Source: Gracilaria vermiculophylla
Taxonomy: Eukaryota; Rhodophyta; Florideophyceae; Gracilariales; Gracilariaceae
Length of the DNA: 14,275 bases
Reading direction: 5' to 3'
Assembly: GCA_019155205.2 (NCBI GenBank)
Contig: JAHNZQ020003150.1
Location: 3,053,423-3,067,697 of the forward strand
Shown: piece after piece, positions 1 through 7,700 of the stretch
Numbering within the stretch: the first letter of the stretch is position 1
How the letters are laid out: every line of letters begins with the position of its first letter
Program-made: the position numbers and the translations under genes
The notes under the pieces: model-generated
Databases searched by the model: none
The model's input: only the letters and a program-made list of their open reading frames with translations
What the model was told of the DNA's origin: nothing

Positions 1-284
1 GTTGCGCTCCGGTGCGCGGCGCGGCGGCCCGACAGCTGCCGCGCGAGCGTTCCGCACGGTGGGCTCACAGGCGCAACGCCGCCAGAAAAAGGCGTGCAGA
101 GTCCACTCTTCGACTCGCGCACTCTTCCACGTCCAGCTAAAGATAGGCCGCCTCGCCGTCTTCTCCTGTCGACAAAGGCTGACCGGACTTGCTTTACTCG
201 TGTGCCCCCCATCCCCCTTCCCCCCCCCCCCCACGTGCGTCCAGCAGTGGCCGTCGGCGGCAGAAACATCACCGCACTTCCCTT
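1..284 (-). repeat. Distal part of an NLR 5'-flank module (unit continuing left of window)
   Basis: No gene is supported here. Positions about 35-130 align by eye with 4880-4960 and 7575-7650; all three contain a cgttccgc/cgttttgc block, then ctcaca(c/g/t)gc, a run of A and ggcg(t/g)gc, then ctctcttc or actcttc. At 4880 and 7575 this block forms the far upstream end of the flank of an NLR copy on the minus strand. Its presence just downstream of the intact NLR stop codon implies that another minus-strand NLR unit begins left of the window. No AATAAA for the intact gene was found here on the minus strand, so its 3' end processing signal is not identified. The open reading frames in this stretch have no recognisable domains. 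Confidence 0.55.
205..232 (-). repeat. C-tract cluster (G-quadruplex-capable on minus strand)
   Basis: Three cytosine runs of 6, 5 and 13 bases (205-210, 213-217, 220-232) are separated by only two bases each. On the minus strand these are dense G runs able to form an intramolecular G-quadruplex. The cluster lies about 50 bases beyond the NLR stop codon and is followed directly by a CACGTG palindrome (232-237). The exact length of the 13-base run may be unreliable. Confidence 0.7.
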
Positions 285-3200
285 TTAGCGAATAACAACG
301 CACGCGGGCTTTCTTTCTCCCCAGTATAAATCGGTGCCGACCACGTGCCGCACATTCTCCTCGCAAGTAGCCAGCACTAACTCCGAGCCGTCCGAGCGGC
401 GTGTTGTCACACGCCGCGTCTCCTCTTCGAAGTAAGGTCGCAATGAAAAATTAAGAGCCCGTACGGTTGACGTCCACCGCTCGTCGTCTGAAGTAAGGAG
501 GCACCTTCCGCTGTGTGCGTCCCACAGAAACCGTTTCGCTAGAGTGCACGTCAGAACTCGAGAGCCGTCTGCGCTCAGTGTAACCTCCATAACCCTCTCG
601 TCGTGCGTCAGTGAAGCGCCAATTTGCTCTCCGCTGAGCACATCCCATACCCGCACTGTCCAGTCATCAGACCCTGACACAATGCGCGTGCCATCTGCGC
701 TCAAACCCACGCACCTCACCCAGCCAGTGTGCCCGCGAAGAGGCTCTCCCGCAGCTGCGCCGCTCTCCGCATCCCACATCCGCACTGTCATGTCATGAGA
801 CCCCGACACAATGCGCGTGCCGTCTGCGCTCACACCCACGCACCTCACCCAGTCAGTGTGCCCGCGAAGAGGCTCTCCCACAGCTGCGCCGCTCTCCGCA
901 TCCCACATCCGCACCGTCTTGTCTTTAGACCCCGACACGATGCGCGTGCCGTCTGCGCTCACAGCCACGCACCTCACCCAGCCAGTGTGCCCGCGAAGAG
1001 GCTCTCCCACAGCTGCACCGCTCTCCGCATCCCACATCCGCACTGTCTTGTCGAAAGACCCCGACACGATGCGAGTGCCGTCTCCGTTCACACCCACGCA
1101 CGACACCCAGTTAGTGTGGCCGCGAAGAGGCTCTCCCACAGCTGCGCCGCTCTCCGCATCCCACATCCGCACTGTCATGTCATCAGACCCCGACACGATG
1201 CGCGTGCCGTCTGCGCTCACACCCACGCACCTCACCCAGTCAGTGTGGCCGCGAAGAGGCTCTCCCACAGCTGCGCCGCTCTCCGCATCCCACATCCGCA
1301 CTGTCATGTCATGAGACCCCGACACGATGCGCGTGCCGTCTGCGCTCACACCCACGCACCTCACCCAGCCAGTGTGCCCGCGAAGAGGCTCTCCCACAGC
1401 TGCACTGCTTTCCATGTCCCACATCTGAATTGTGTAACCAGAATTCTCGGTAGTTGCAAGTAGAGTGCCCTGTTTGAAAAACCCCAGAAACCTATGCCTT
1501 GCACTGAACTGCGGCACAATAATTCCCTGATGTTCATTGGGCGCATCGTTTCGCCCCCTCTCTCTCAACTCCTCGCCCCACATCACTACCTTGAGATAAT
1601 TTTGACCCTGAGTTGCATGAGCACACACTATAAAACGTTCATCCTGGAGGAAAGCCGCTCCTACAACTTCACCGACGCTTTCGACATCATGCTCAACTTT
1701 TTCAGAGAAGCCAGATGTAGTGTTGTAATGCACCACAACCAATGAGAACCCAGCTAACCAAATATACGATACAGTGCCCTCCTTGTACTGAACATCAAGC
1801 ACTCTGCCTCCACAGCGAATCAACTCAAGAGCACCACTCCCCGCTTGTTGCAGCAATCCCACCGATGCCTTGACCCACGGCCTGGGCGCGCAATCTTCAA
1901 GCCTTCCCACGAACTTGCGAGTTTCTTCATTTCGGGTCGCATGTAACAGCAGGCGTCCATGCAGCTGAAAATAAATTTCACGTTCGTTTCCTTCAAAATA
2001 CGAGCATCCCAATCTCGCAGCCCTGCCCACCATCTCCAAAAACTCTTTGTGATCAGAGTCATTTCCGCTACCAAGTATGCATTGCTTACCTTCTTCCAAG
2101 TCCTGCTCAAAGTTGTTGATACCTCCGTCCAACAAGCGGCGCACAACCCATTTTGGCTCTGACAAAAGCTGCAATACGGCCCTCCCTTTCCCCGCGCACC
2201 GCATGAGCCTGCAAACATTGTCGTGCAAGTAACCGTCCTTCTCAATGTTCCACCAGTCTTCACCATTTGAAGCGTAGTTGCGAAGCAGTGTGCGGTGGAA
2301 GTTTTGAGTTTCGTTAGTTTTGTTAGCTCTCTCTCTGGCAATGTCCAAAACCAAGTCATGCAACTGCACACACAGCACTCCATTGTGTTTCCTCAGCTGT
2401 AGCACTGAAAGCTCGTCCAGAACTTCCGCCGCTCTCTCCGCTTCTTCAAGGTTGCCAAGGCTCCACAACTTTCGCAGCATGCAAACAGGGGCTCGCTGTT
2501 GCTTTTGAAGCACACACAGCGCTCGAAACATCGTCTTGTACTTTCCAATTCTGTACTCATTCTCCAAAACTTGGAGAGAGATATCTACCATTCTCGTCAA
2601 CCCACCGTATAGTTCAGCGTTTTCACGCAGTAATAGGGAGTGTACCGGATCCAACACCATTTCACAAACATCTGACCACGCATCTTGTTCTCGACCCCGC
2701 GCTTGGCGTCTGCGCAGTCTGTGCACAGTGCCGCCGGCTATGCCAAATGCAAGCGGAAGACCTTTGCATTCAACTAATATCCTCTCGAATGCAGTCCTGT
2801 TTTTTTCGTCCAGCTCACCGATTTCAGAAAACCCACCATGAAGAAGTAACATCTTTCTGGATTGTTCACTGTCTGGCTCGGTTTCTTGAAACGTTATTAC
2901 CTCATGCGCTCGCCCCAGAAAGTATTTGTCCCTGCTGGTATACACCAAGCAACTTTTGACGCTCACCATCGAGGCAAGAAGAGTGAGAACTAGCGAGTTG
3001 ATGCCATTCCTATGCCAAATATCATCGATCAGAAACAAACATGCTTGATCGCGGAACCAATGCGCAGCTTCATTGCATGCCTCCTCCAGCGTCTTGTAGT
3101 TCTTGATTATGTCCGATAGCTTCTTACCGCCAGTGCTATCCACAATTGATACTAAACCACGGATGATGTCATTGATCGTTGCGTCGTTTCCGAGTTGGAT

Positions 3201-3842
3201 ATAAAAAATGCCTCCTATAAAACGTTCATTGATCTCAGCGTCTGCAGCTAGCCCTCGAATGGCGCATGTTTTGCCGACTCCTCCTTCCCCGGATGCCACA
3301 ATTCCAACCACGCGGCGATTCTCGTCTTTCAGCACTGCAGCCTTCAGTTGTCCTGCACACGTAGATTGGTCATTGTACTCCAGTAAAAGCCGAGGTGGGT
3401 TCAAAGGAACAGTATTCGCTTGCCTGTAAATGTCTTGCTCTGAGGAACCGGCATGCGCGTCTGTCGCACTCGTTTCATCACAGAAATCGCACAGCTTCTC
3501 CAAAACCTCCTCACAACGATCCAAGATTTGCTTCATTCTTTGCACTCGGTTTCTGCGTTCAGCATCGAGGATTTCCGGTTTCCATGCGTTGAGTATTTCG
3601 CTATTCTCCTTCACGTCTTGCAACAAACGACGGAGTTTTACTCCACTCACAACATTGTCGGATAGCAAGTGCTCCATATGAGGCGTCAGGACTTTGAGGT
3701 CTTCATTCCGGCGCTGAATCCCGCGAAGCTGCGCTTTGATATCCTCGGCAAGGTCGTTTCGTGTGAACCATTTGCTCACGGCTTGTTGGCTCTGGTTGAG
3801 AACGGAGAGTACGAAATTAGACGTCGCGATGGGGTCCACCAT
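285..3842 (-). CDS. CC-NB-ARC-WD40 NLR-type receptor (STAND ATPase)
   Basis: A 1185-residue intronless protein, probably a cytosolic signal-sensing STAND ATPase. Residues 1-130 are charged and heptad-like (coiled coil). NB-ARC follows: P-loop GEGGVGKT at 185-192 (Lys191), Walker B LFLIDD with Asp273/Asp274, RNBS-B TSR at 302-304, GLPLA at 361-365, and LHD at 494-496 in place of MHD. A winged-helix and linker region runs to about 770. WD40 blades span about 775-1130, including six near-identical 43-residue units whose GHTxW motifs start at about 822, 865, 908, 951, 994 and 1037, flanked by diverged blades. The start at 3842 is chosen because it is the first in-frame ATG, has context ACCATGG, and is conserved in the decayed copy at 6983; the upstream open frame has no ATG. 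In STAND proteins NB-ARC drives ATP-dependent oligomerisation and the propeller senses ligand or holds autoinhibition, as in APAF-1 and fungal HET proteins. The ligand and output are unknown. Confidence 0.92.
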   Translation of the reverse strand: MVDPIATSNFVLSVLNQSQQAVSKWFTRNDLAEDIKAQLRGIQRRNEDLKVLTPHMEHLLSDNVVSGVKLRRLLQDVKENSEILNAWKPEILDAERRNRVQRMKQILDRCEEVLEKLCDFCDETSATDAHAGSSEQDIYRQANTVPLNPPRLLLEYNDQSTCAGQLKAAVLKDENRRVVGIVASGEGGVGKTCAIRGLAADAEINERFIGGIFYIQLGNDATINDIIRGLVSIVDSTGGKKLSDIIKNYKTLEEACNEAAHWFRDQACLFLIDDIWHRNGINSLVLTLLASMVSVKSCLVYTSRDKYFLGRAHEVITFQETEPDSEQSRKMLLLHGGFSEIGELDEKNRTAFERILVECKGLPLAFGIAGGTVHRLRRRQARGREQDAWSDVCEMVLDPVHSLLLRENAELYGGLTRMVDISLQVLENEYRIGKYKTMFRALCVLQKQQRAPVCMLRKLWSLGNLEEAERAAEVLDELSVLQLRKHNGVLCVQLHDLVLDIARERANKTNETQNFHRTLLRNYASNGEDWWNIEKDGYLHDNVCRLMRCAGKGRAVLQLLSEPKWVVRRLLDGGINNFEQDLEEGKQCILGSGNDSDHKEFLEMVGRAARLGCSYFEGNEREIYFQLHGRLLLHATRNEETRKFVGRLEDCAPRPWVKASVGLLQQAGSGALELIRCGGRVLDVQYKEGTVSYIWLAGFSLVVVHYNTTSGFSEKVEHDVESVGEVVGAAFLQDERFIVCAHATQGQNYLKVVMWGEELRERGRNDAPNEHQGIIVPQFSARHRFLGFFKQGTLLATTENSGYTIQMWDMESSAAVGEPLRGHTGWVRCVGVSADGTRIVSGSHDMTVRMWDAESGAAVGEPLRGHTDWVRCVGVSADGTRIVSGSDDMTVRMWDAESGAAVGEPLRGHTNWVSCVGVNGDGTRIVSGSFDKTVRMWDAESGAAVGEPLRGHTGWVRCVAVSADGTRIVSGSKDKTVRMWDAESGAAVGEPLRGHTDWVRCVGVSADGTRIVSGSHDMTVRMWDAESGAAAGEPLRGHTGWVRCVGLSADGTRIVSGSDDWTVRVWDVLSGEQIGASLTHDERVMEVTLSADGSRVLTCTLAKRFLWDAHSGRCLLTSDDERWTSTVRALNFSLRPYFEEETRRVTTRRSDGSELVLATCEENVRHVVGTDLYWGERKPACVVIR
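643..1416 (-). repeat. Six tandem 129-bp WD40-coding repeats
   Basis: The phrase cag(c/t)(c/t)agtgtg recurs at 721, 850, 979, 1108, 1237 and 1366, exactly 129 bases apart (43 codons). Each unit encodes GHTxW, then VSADGT, SGSxDxT and MWDAESGAA. Most bases are identical between units, including synonymous positions, which indicates recent duplication or gene conversion. Differences concentrate at a few codons: GHT followed by G, D or N; SGS followed by H, D, F or K; then M, K or W before TVR. The ends of the tract are approximate because flanking blades are only partly similar. Because 129 is a multiple of three, long false open frames exist on the opposite strand. Confidence 0.95.
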
Positions 3843-4313
3843 GGTCGCAGAGGATGTGGCGCACAATTCGGCGCTGGTGTCGATCACCAGCAGAGTGACG
3901 AACGCGGCAGGCTCCGAAGCGTGGCGCTTCCCCGCTTTGGGTGTTGAACGGTGAGGTGCCCATCGCGGAATGCCGAATTGCGCGACGACAACGCTGTCAG
4001 CTGCACGACGATGGCAGGGGCCATTGAACGCTCCGCAAAAAAAATTGGCGACGGTGTCAAAACAAATCAATGGCGCAGGAGACCCGCCAATTATAGAAAA
4101 CACGCTGAGATTTATTCTCGCGATGTGGCACAGTTGTCATGTTTTTCTACGAGAATCCCACGCACGCCACGTGTCCACACAACTGCAAAACGTTCTCTAT
4201 CCAGCTATCGACGGTAGTAAACGCTGACATGTTGCGTGGCACGAATCACGCGCTCGCCAACTGCTTCCAACGCTCGCCAGCTGCATCGCGCTTGCCACAA
4301 TTAGCTTGGTGAG
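3843..4313 (-). promoter_or_regulatory. 5' flank module of the intact NLR gene
   Basis: This stretch upstream of the NLR start is repeated in decayed form at 4314-4989, 5166-5840 and 6984-7700. A TATA-like TATAATTGG reads on the minus strand at about 4088-4096, roughly 250 bases before the ATG, and is kept at about 4470-4478. Farther up are a CACGTG G-box (4168-4173) and the 20-base block gctatcgacggtagtaaacg (4204-4223, plus strand). If transcription starts just after the TATA, the leader is about 220 bases and contains out-of-frame ATGs at 4024 and 3963, so upstream ORFs could restrain translation. An open frame runs in phase with the NLR back to 4103 but has no ATG. The promoter role is inferred from position and conservation. 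Confidence 0.5.
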
Positions 4314-4989
4314 GTGCCCACCGCGTGTCCCCCCAGACCTGCTGCCACGGTGCCCGATTCCTCGACACCAACACGGCCAGCTCCTTGCGGATGGCAGGAG
4401 CCAATGAACTCTCTGCAAAAAAATCGCCACGGTGGCCAAGCAAATAGCTGGCCCGGCGGAGGCGGCAATTATAGAAGACATGCCGAAAATTTGTCTGGCA
4501 ATGTTGCACAGTTGTCATGTCTTGTCCAAAAGTCTCACGCGTGCCACGTGTGAACCCAATTGCAAAACGTGCTCTATCCAGCTATCAACGGTAGTAAACG
4601 CTGACATGTTGCGTGGCACGAATTACGCGCTCGCGAATGGCTTCTAACGCTTTCCAATGAGTTTCAACAATCGACAATCAGCGTTTTCGCCAAAACAAGT
4701 GATTCTCAAAAGCGCCGTTCTGGCGCGCTCATGCCGTAAATGTGCTCGCCAATTGGTCGAAACACTCGACATTTTGGCAAATGAATCTCAAAGTCGCCGT
4801 GCCGCCGAGCAAGTGGCCAAAACTTGGTTGCCGACTGGGCTCTTTTTTCGCCGGCGCGCTGCGGCACCATACGAAGGCTGCATAGCAGGCGTTTTGCGCG
4901 CCGCTCTCACACGCGCAACACCCCGAAAAAAGGCGGCCCAAAGCGCGCACTAAACTCTCTTCCGGACCCTCCCCATCTGTCTTCTTGAC
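4314..4989 (-). repeat. Promoter-only NLR unit (duplicated 5' module without coding sequence)
   Basis: From gaggtgccc at about 4314 the sequence restarts the 5' module that begins at about 3953 in the intact unit, and it follows that module through the TATA-like element (about 4470-4478), the G-box (4545-4550) and gctatcaacggtagtaaacg (4581-4600). It then continues into distal flank (about 4680-4960) shared with 7470-7650. No coiled-coil or NB-ARC sequence is attached on its downstream side; instead it abuts the end of the intact gene's own flank near acaattagctt. It is therefore a truncated duplicate. The ORFs here, such as those at 4657-4953 and 4729-4995, show no protein domain and are treated as chance. 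Confidence 0.65.
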
Positions 4990-5025
4990 TAGCACAATTG
5001 CAAAACGTCACGATGACACCCCGCA

Positions 5026-5190
5026 TGGTTCAAGCGCTGGAACAGTACTTGCTCGCCTGTAAACGTCTTGATCCGACAAACAGGCAAGCTGCATTGTGGT
5101 GCTTTTTACCTCACAAAAATCGAACACCTCCTGCAGATCTCAAACGATTCGACGCACAGTTCAGCGCTGACATCCACCAACAGCAGAGGG
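5026..5190 (-). pseudogene. NLR relic with internal deletion removing the start codon
   Basis: Bases 5026-5130 align with 3395-3500 of the intact gene, the segment just N-terminal to the NB-ARC; landmarks are ggttcaa, then cttgct(c/t)gcctgtaaa(c/t)gtctt and a cacaaaaatcg block. Immediately after this, from about 5155, the match jumps to about 3865-3900 of the intact unit (ttc(a/g)gcgctg, then caccaacagcagag versus caccagcagagtg), which lies upstream of the NLR ATG. About 360 bases, covering the start codon and most of the coiled coil, are missing, so no NLR can be made. No NB-ARC sequence follows to its left. Boundaries are approximate because the alignment was done by eye. Confidence 0.6.
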
Positions 5191-5840
5191 CCGGTAAAGG
5201 CAAGCTTCGGAGCGGCGCGCCTCCCGACCTTAGAAGACAAATGGTGCGGGGTGCCCATCGCGTATTCGCCCCGACCTCAAACACGCTGCCAAATTGCGCT
5301 ACACCAACACCGCCGGCCCCTCGTGGATGGCGAGAGCCAATGAAAGCTCTGCAAAACTTTCGACACGGTAGCAAAACTACAGTAAACAGTGGCGCAGGAG
5401 AGGCGGCAATCCTAGAAGTCAGGCCGTGATGTTGTCTCGAAATCAGCCACAGTTGTCATGATTTTCTCCAAGAATCCCACGCACGCTACCTCGTCGAGTC
5501 CTCGAATATCTCGCCTGTATTCGCTGTAATGAAAAATGCTGTGGCTTCGCCTCGCAACGTGGCGCAGTTGTCGTGTCTGTTGCAAGAGTCAACGCGTACA
5601 ACGTGTTCGCAAAACTGCAAAACGTCCTCCATCAAGCTATCAACCGTAGTAAACGTTGGCTTGTTGCGTGGCACCAAACGTATGCTCGCCATTTGCCTCT
5701 ACAGTAACACCCCAAATAGCCAATGATTCCCCAAATCGCCGTGCTAAGCGCTTTTATCGCCGGCGCGCTGCGGCGCCATGCGACGGCTGCTGGGCGTGTG
5801 TCTCCGAGGTACACGTCAGATTCACGGGCAGAATACTTTA
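5166..5840 (-). repeat. 5' module of the deleted NLR copy, with an internal duplication
   Basis: This is the same upstream module as 3843-4313, recognisable by gtgcccatcgcg (about 5250), gccaatgaaagctctgca (about 5336), gctatcaaccgtagtaaacg (5636-5655) and the distal cgccggcgcgctgcggc block (about 5758) shared with 4850. It is longer than its siblings because a segment starting ca(c/g)agttgtc(a/g)tg occurs twice, at about 5447-5487 and 5562-5605. The TATA-like element is degraded. ORFs on both strands here have no domain support. Confidence 0.6.
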
Positions 5841-6034
5841 CGTGCATGGCACGGATACGTGTCGCTGCTGAGAACGTGGTTTGGCACACGTGTGTTGAGT
5901 ACATAGGCACAGCTTTGGAGGTAATTTGATTAATTCTTTATTTCGAAAATTGCGCCCACACGCCCCACTGTCAGGGCGTGCGCCAGCTCCAGTATCCGAA
6001 GCCCGCCACTGCGGTTGCCCACTGCAGCAGCCAA
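5841..6034. other. Spacer between NLR relics; no gene seen
   Basis: No coding sequence is supported. It contains the 10-base palindrome cacacgtgtg (5885-5894), a minus-strand AATAAA (5939-5944) that could have served the relic to its right, and a 7-bp GC stem cacgccc/gggcgtg with an 8-base loop (5959-5980). Confidence 0.4.
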
Positions 6035-6132
6035 ATGTCAACGAACGGGAATACAAGATCCGTGATGCTACTTTAGCCCTACGGGCCGAGTGCGAAGGAT
6101 GAAACAGATTTTGGATCAATGTGAACAGCAAC
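6035..6132 (+). pseudogene. Inverted fragment of the NLR coiled-coil coding sequence
   Basis: Read on the plus strand this encodes a stretch ending RMKQILDQCEQQL, clearly the same region as RMKQILDRCEEVL of the intact NLR (which lies on the minus strand) and MKQILNR of the relic at 6133-6983. Bases 6035-6070 also match the upstream part of that region (gtcaacgaa, then atccgt, then tgct). All other NLR sequence in the window reads on the minus strand, so this piece has been inverted. At about 6133 it joins minus-strand NB-ARC sequence directly after the codons for NGINS. It has no start codon and is only about 98 bases long. Confidence 0.75.
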
Positions 6133-6983
6133 TTGCGAGTTAATGCCATTCATATGCCAAATATCATCGATCAGAAACAAACAGGCTTTTTCACCCAACC
6201 AATGCGCAGCTTCACTGCATGCGTCCTTCGGCGTCTTGCAGGTCTTGACTTTGTCCGGCAGCTTCTTCCCACCAGTGCTATCCACAATCGATGCTAGACC
6301 ACTAATTATGTGATTGATCGTTGCGTCGTTTTCTAGATGAATGTGCAGAGTGCCCCCTCCAAAACCTTCCTTGATGTTCGTGTCTTCAGCTAGCCGTTGT
6401 ACGGTGCATGTTCAGCCGACCCCTCCTTTCCAGACGCCCCAATCCCAACCATGCGGCGCTTCTCGTCTTTCAGCACCGCAGTCTTCAGATGTCCTTCACA
6501 TGTAGATGGGTCGTTGTACTCCAGTAAAAGCCGAGGCGGATTCAAAGCACTAGTACTAGCTTGTCTGTAAATGTCTTGATCTGACGAAAAGGCATGCGGC
6601 TCTGTCCCAATTTTGTCCATTACAACGGCCGAAACTCGATTCAAATTCTGCTCTTATCGATTCAAGATCTGTTTCATCCTTCGCACCCGGTTTCTGCGGC
6701 GAGCACTACGGATTTTTGGTTTCCATTCGTTGACCTTTTAGCAACACTTCGAAACTTTGCGCAACAAACAATGGAGATCGTCCAGACCTACAGCGCTACG
6801 ATGTAGCAACTGTTCCACGCAGAGCGTCTGGAATTTGAGCTGATCGTCGAGGCGTTGAATTCTGCGGAGCTGTTCGTTGTTGTCCTCAGCAACGTCTTTT
6901 CGTGTGCACCATTTGCTCGCGGCTTGTTTGCTCTTGTTGATAACGGAGAGTCCTAGCTTCGCCCCCGCGAATGGCTCCACCAT
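6133..6983 (-). pseudogene. Truncated NLR pseudogene (coiled coil plus N-terminal half of NB-ARC)
   Basis: It starts with MVEPFAGAKLGLSVINKSK in the same ACCATGG context as the intact gene and follows it through the coiled coil, the RMKQIL segment, SDQDIYRQA, the P-loop region, VDSTGGKKL, EAAHW and Walker B LFLIDDIWH, ending just after NGINS. It is disabled by TAA codons at 6738-6740 and 6654-6656 and by a one-base deletion in the P-loop region near 6425, after which the reading frame changes. Everything C-terminal to Walker B, including the WD40 propeller, is absent, and the break coincides with the inverted coiled-coil fragment at 6035-6132. Similarity to the intact copy remains high in the NB-ARC, so loss of function is probably not very old. 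Confidence 0.85.
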
Positions 6984-7700
6984 GGTCGCAGAAGGTGCGG
7001 CGCAGAGCGCAACGCCGTGGTAGACCAGAAGCAGCGACCCGGATATGGCGGCCGGCGGAGCAACGCGCTTCTCGGCATTGGTCGTTTTGAGGTGCGAGGA
7101 GTCCGCCGCCTACAGCCCCCAACCTCATAGTCGGTTCTGAATGGCGCGACACCAACGCGGCCACCAGTCCGAGGATGGCAAGAGCCAATGAACGCTCTGC
7201 AAAAAGATTTGCGACGGTGGCAAAACACTGTGGTTGGCGGGGAGATGCGCCAACTGCCAAAGAGAACACGCTGTGGTGTTATCTCGCGATGTGGCACAAT
7301 TGTCATGTTTATCTCCAAAATGCCACGCATGCGACGTGTCCACTCCACTGCAAAACTTTCTCTGTCAAGCTGTCAACGGTAGTAAACGCTGACATGTTGC
7401 GTGGCACGAATTACGCGCTCGCGAACTGCTTCTGATGCACGCCACTTGCATCTGGCATTGGACAATTAGCTTCTTCGCCAAAACAAATGATTCTCAAAAG
7501 TGACGTACTGGCGTGCGCTTGGCGAAGATTTTGATTGCCGACTGGGCGCCTCTGCTCACCGGTGCTTGGCTGCCTTGCATCCGTTCCGCGCGCTGCGCTC
7601 ACATGCACAATGCCGCCAAAACAAGGCGTGCACAAGGGCACACACAACTCTCTTCGAAATGGTTCACATCTGCCCTCAAAAACGCCCACAATAAAAAGTC
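6984..7700 (-). repeat. 5' module of the truncated NLR pseudogene
   Basis: Upstream of the relic's ATG the sequence follows the common module: gccaatgaacgctctgcaaaa (about 7180-7200), gcgatgtggcacaattgtcatg (about 7287), gctgtcaacggtagtaaacg (7369-7388), then the distal flank caaaacaaatgattctcaaaag (about 7478) shared with 4690 and the cgttccgcgcgctgcgctcaca block (about 7580) shared with 40 and 4890. The TATA-like element is altered. This is the most complete copy of the distal flank, so it best defines the module length (about 0.7 kb). Several minus-strand ORFs overlap it but differ in frame from copy to copy, which argues against coding. Confidence 0.65.

Noticed and set aside
643..1416. 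CRISPR-like regular spacing
   Set aside because: Repeats are contiguous 129-bp coding units without spacers, in a eukaryotic gene.
729..1463. Long plus-strand ORF of 244 codons with a repeated Pro/His/Arg pattern, and a second one at 811-1314
   Set aside because: They are antisense shadows of the 129-bp WD40 repeats; because 129 is a multiple of three, all frames stay open across the tract.
3843..4103. In-frame 87-codon extension of the NLR upstream of 3842
   Set aside because: It begins with GTG and contains no ATG, overlaps the TATA-like element, and its frame is not preserved in the other copies of the module.
4657..4995. Overlapping ORFs on both strands in the promoter-only NLR unit
   Set aside because: They lie in repeated non-coding flank and are not conserved as frames between copies.
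5959..5980. GC hairpin cacgccc/gggcgtg as a bacterial-type terminator
   Set aside because: Eukaryotic context, no T-run directly after it, and no gene end adjoining it.
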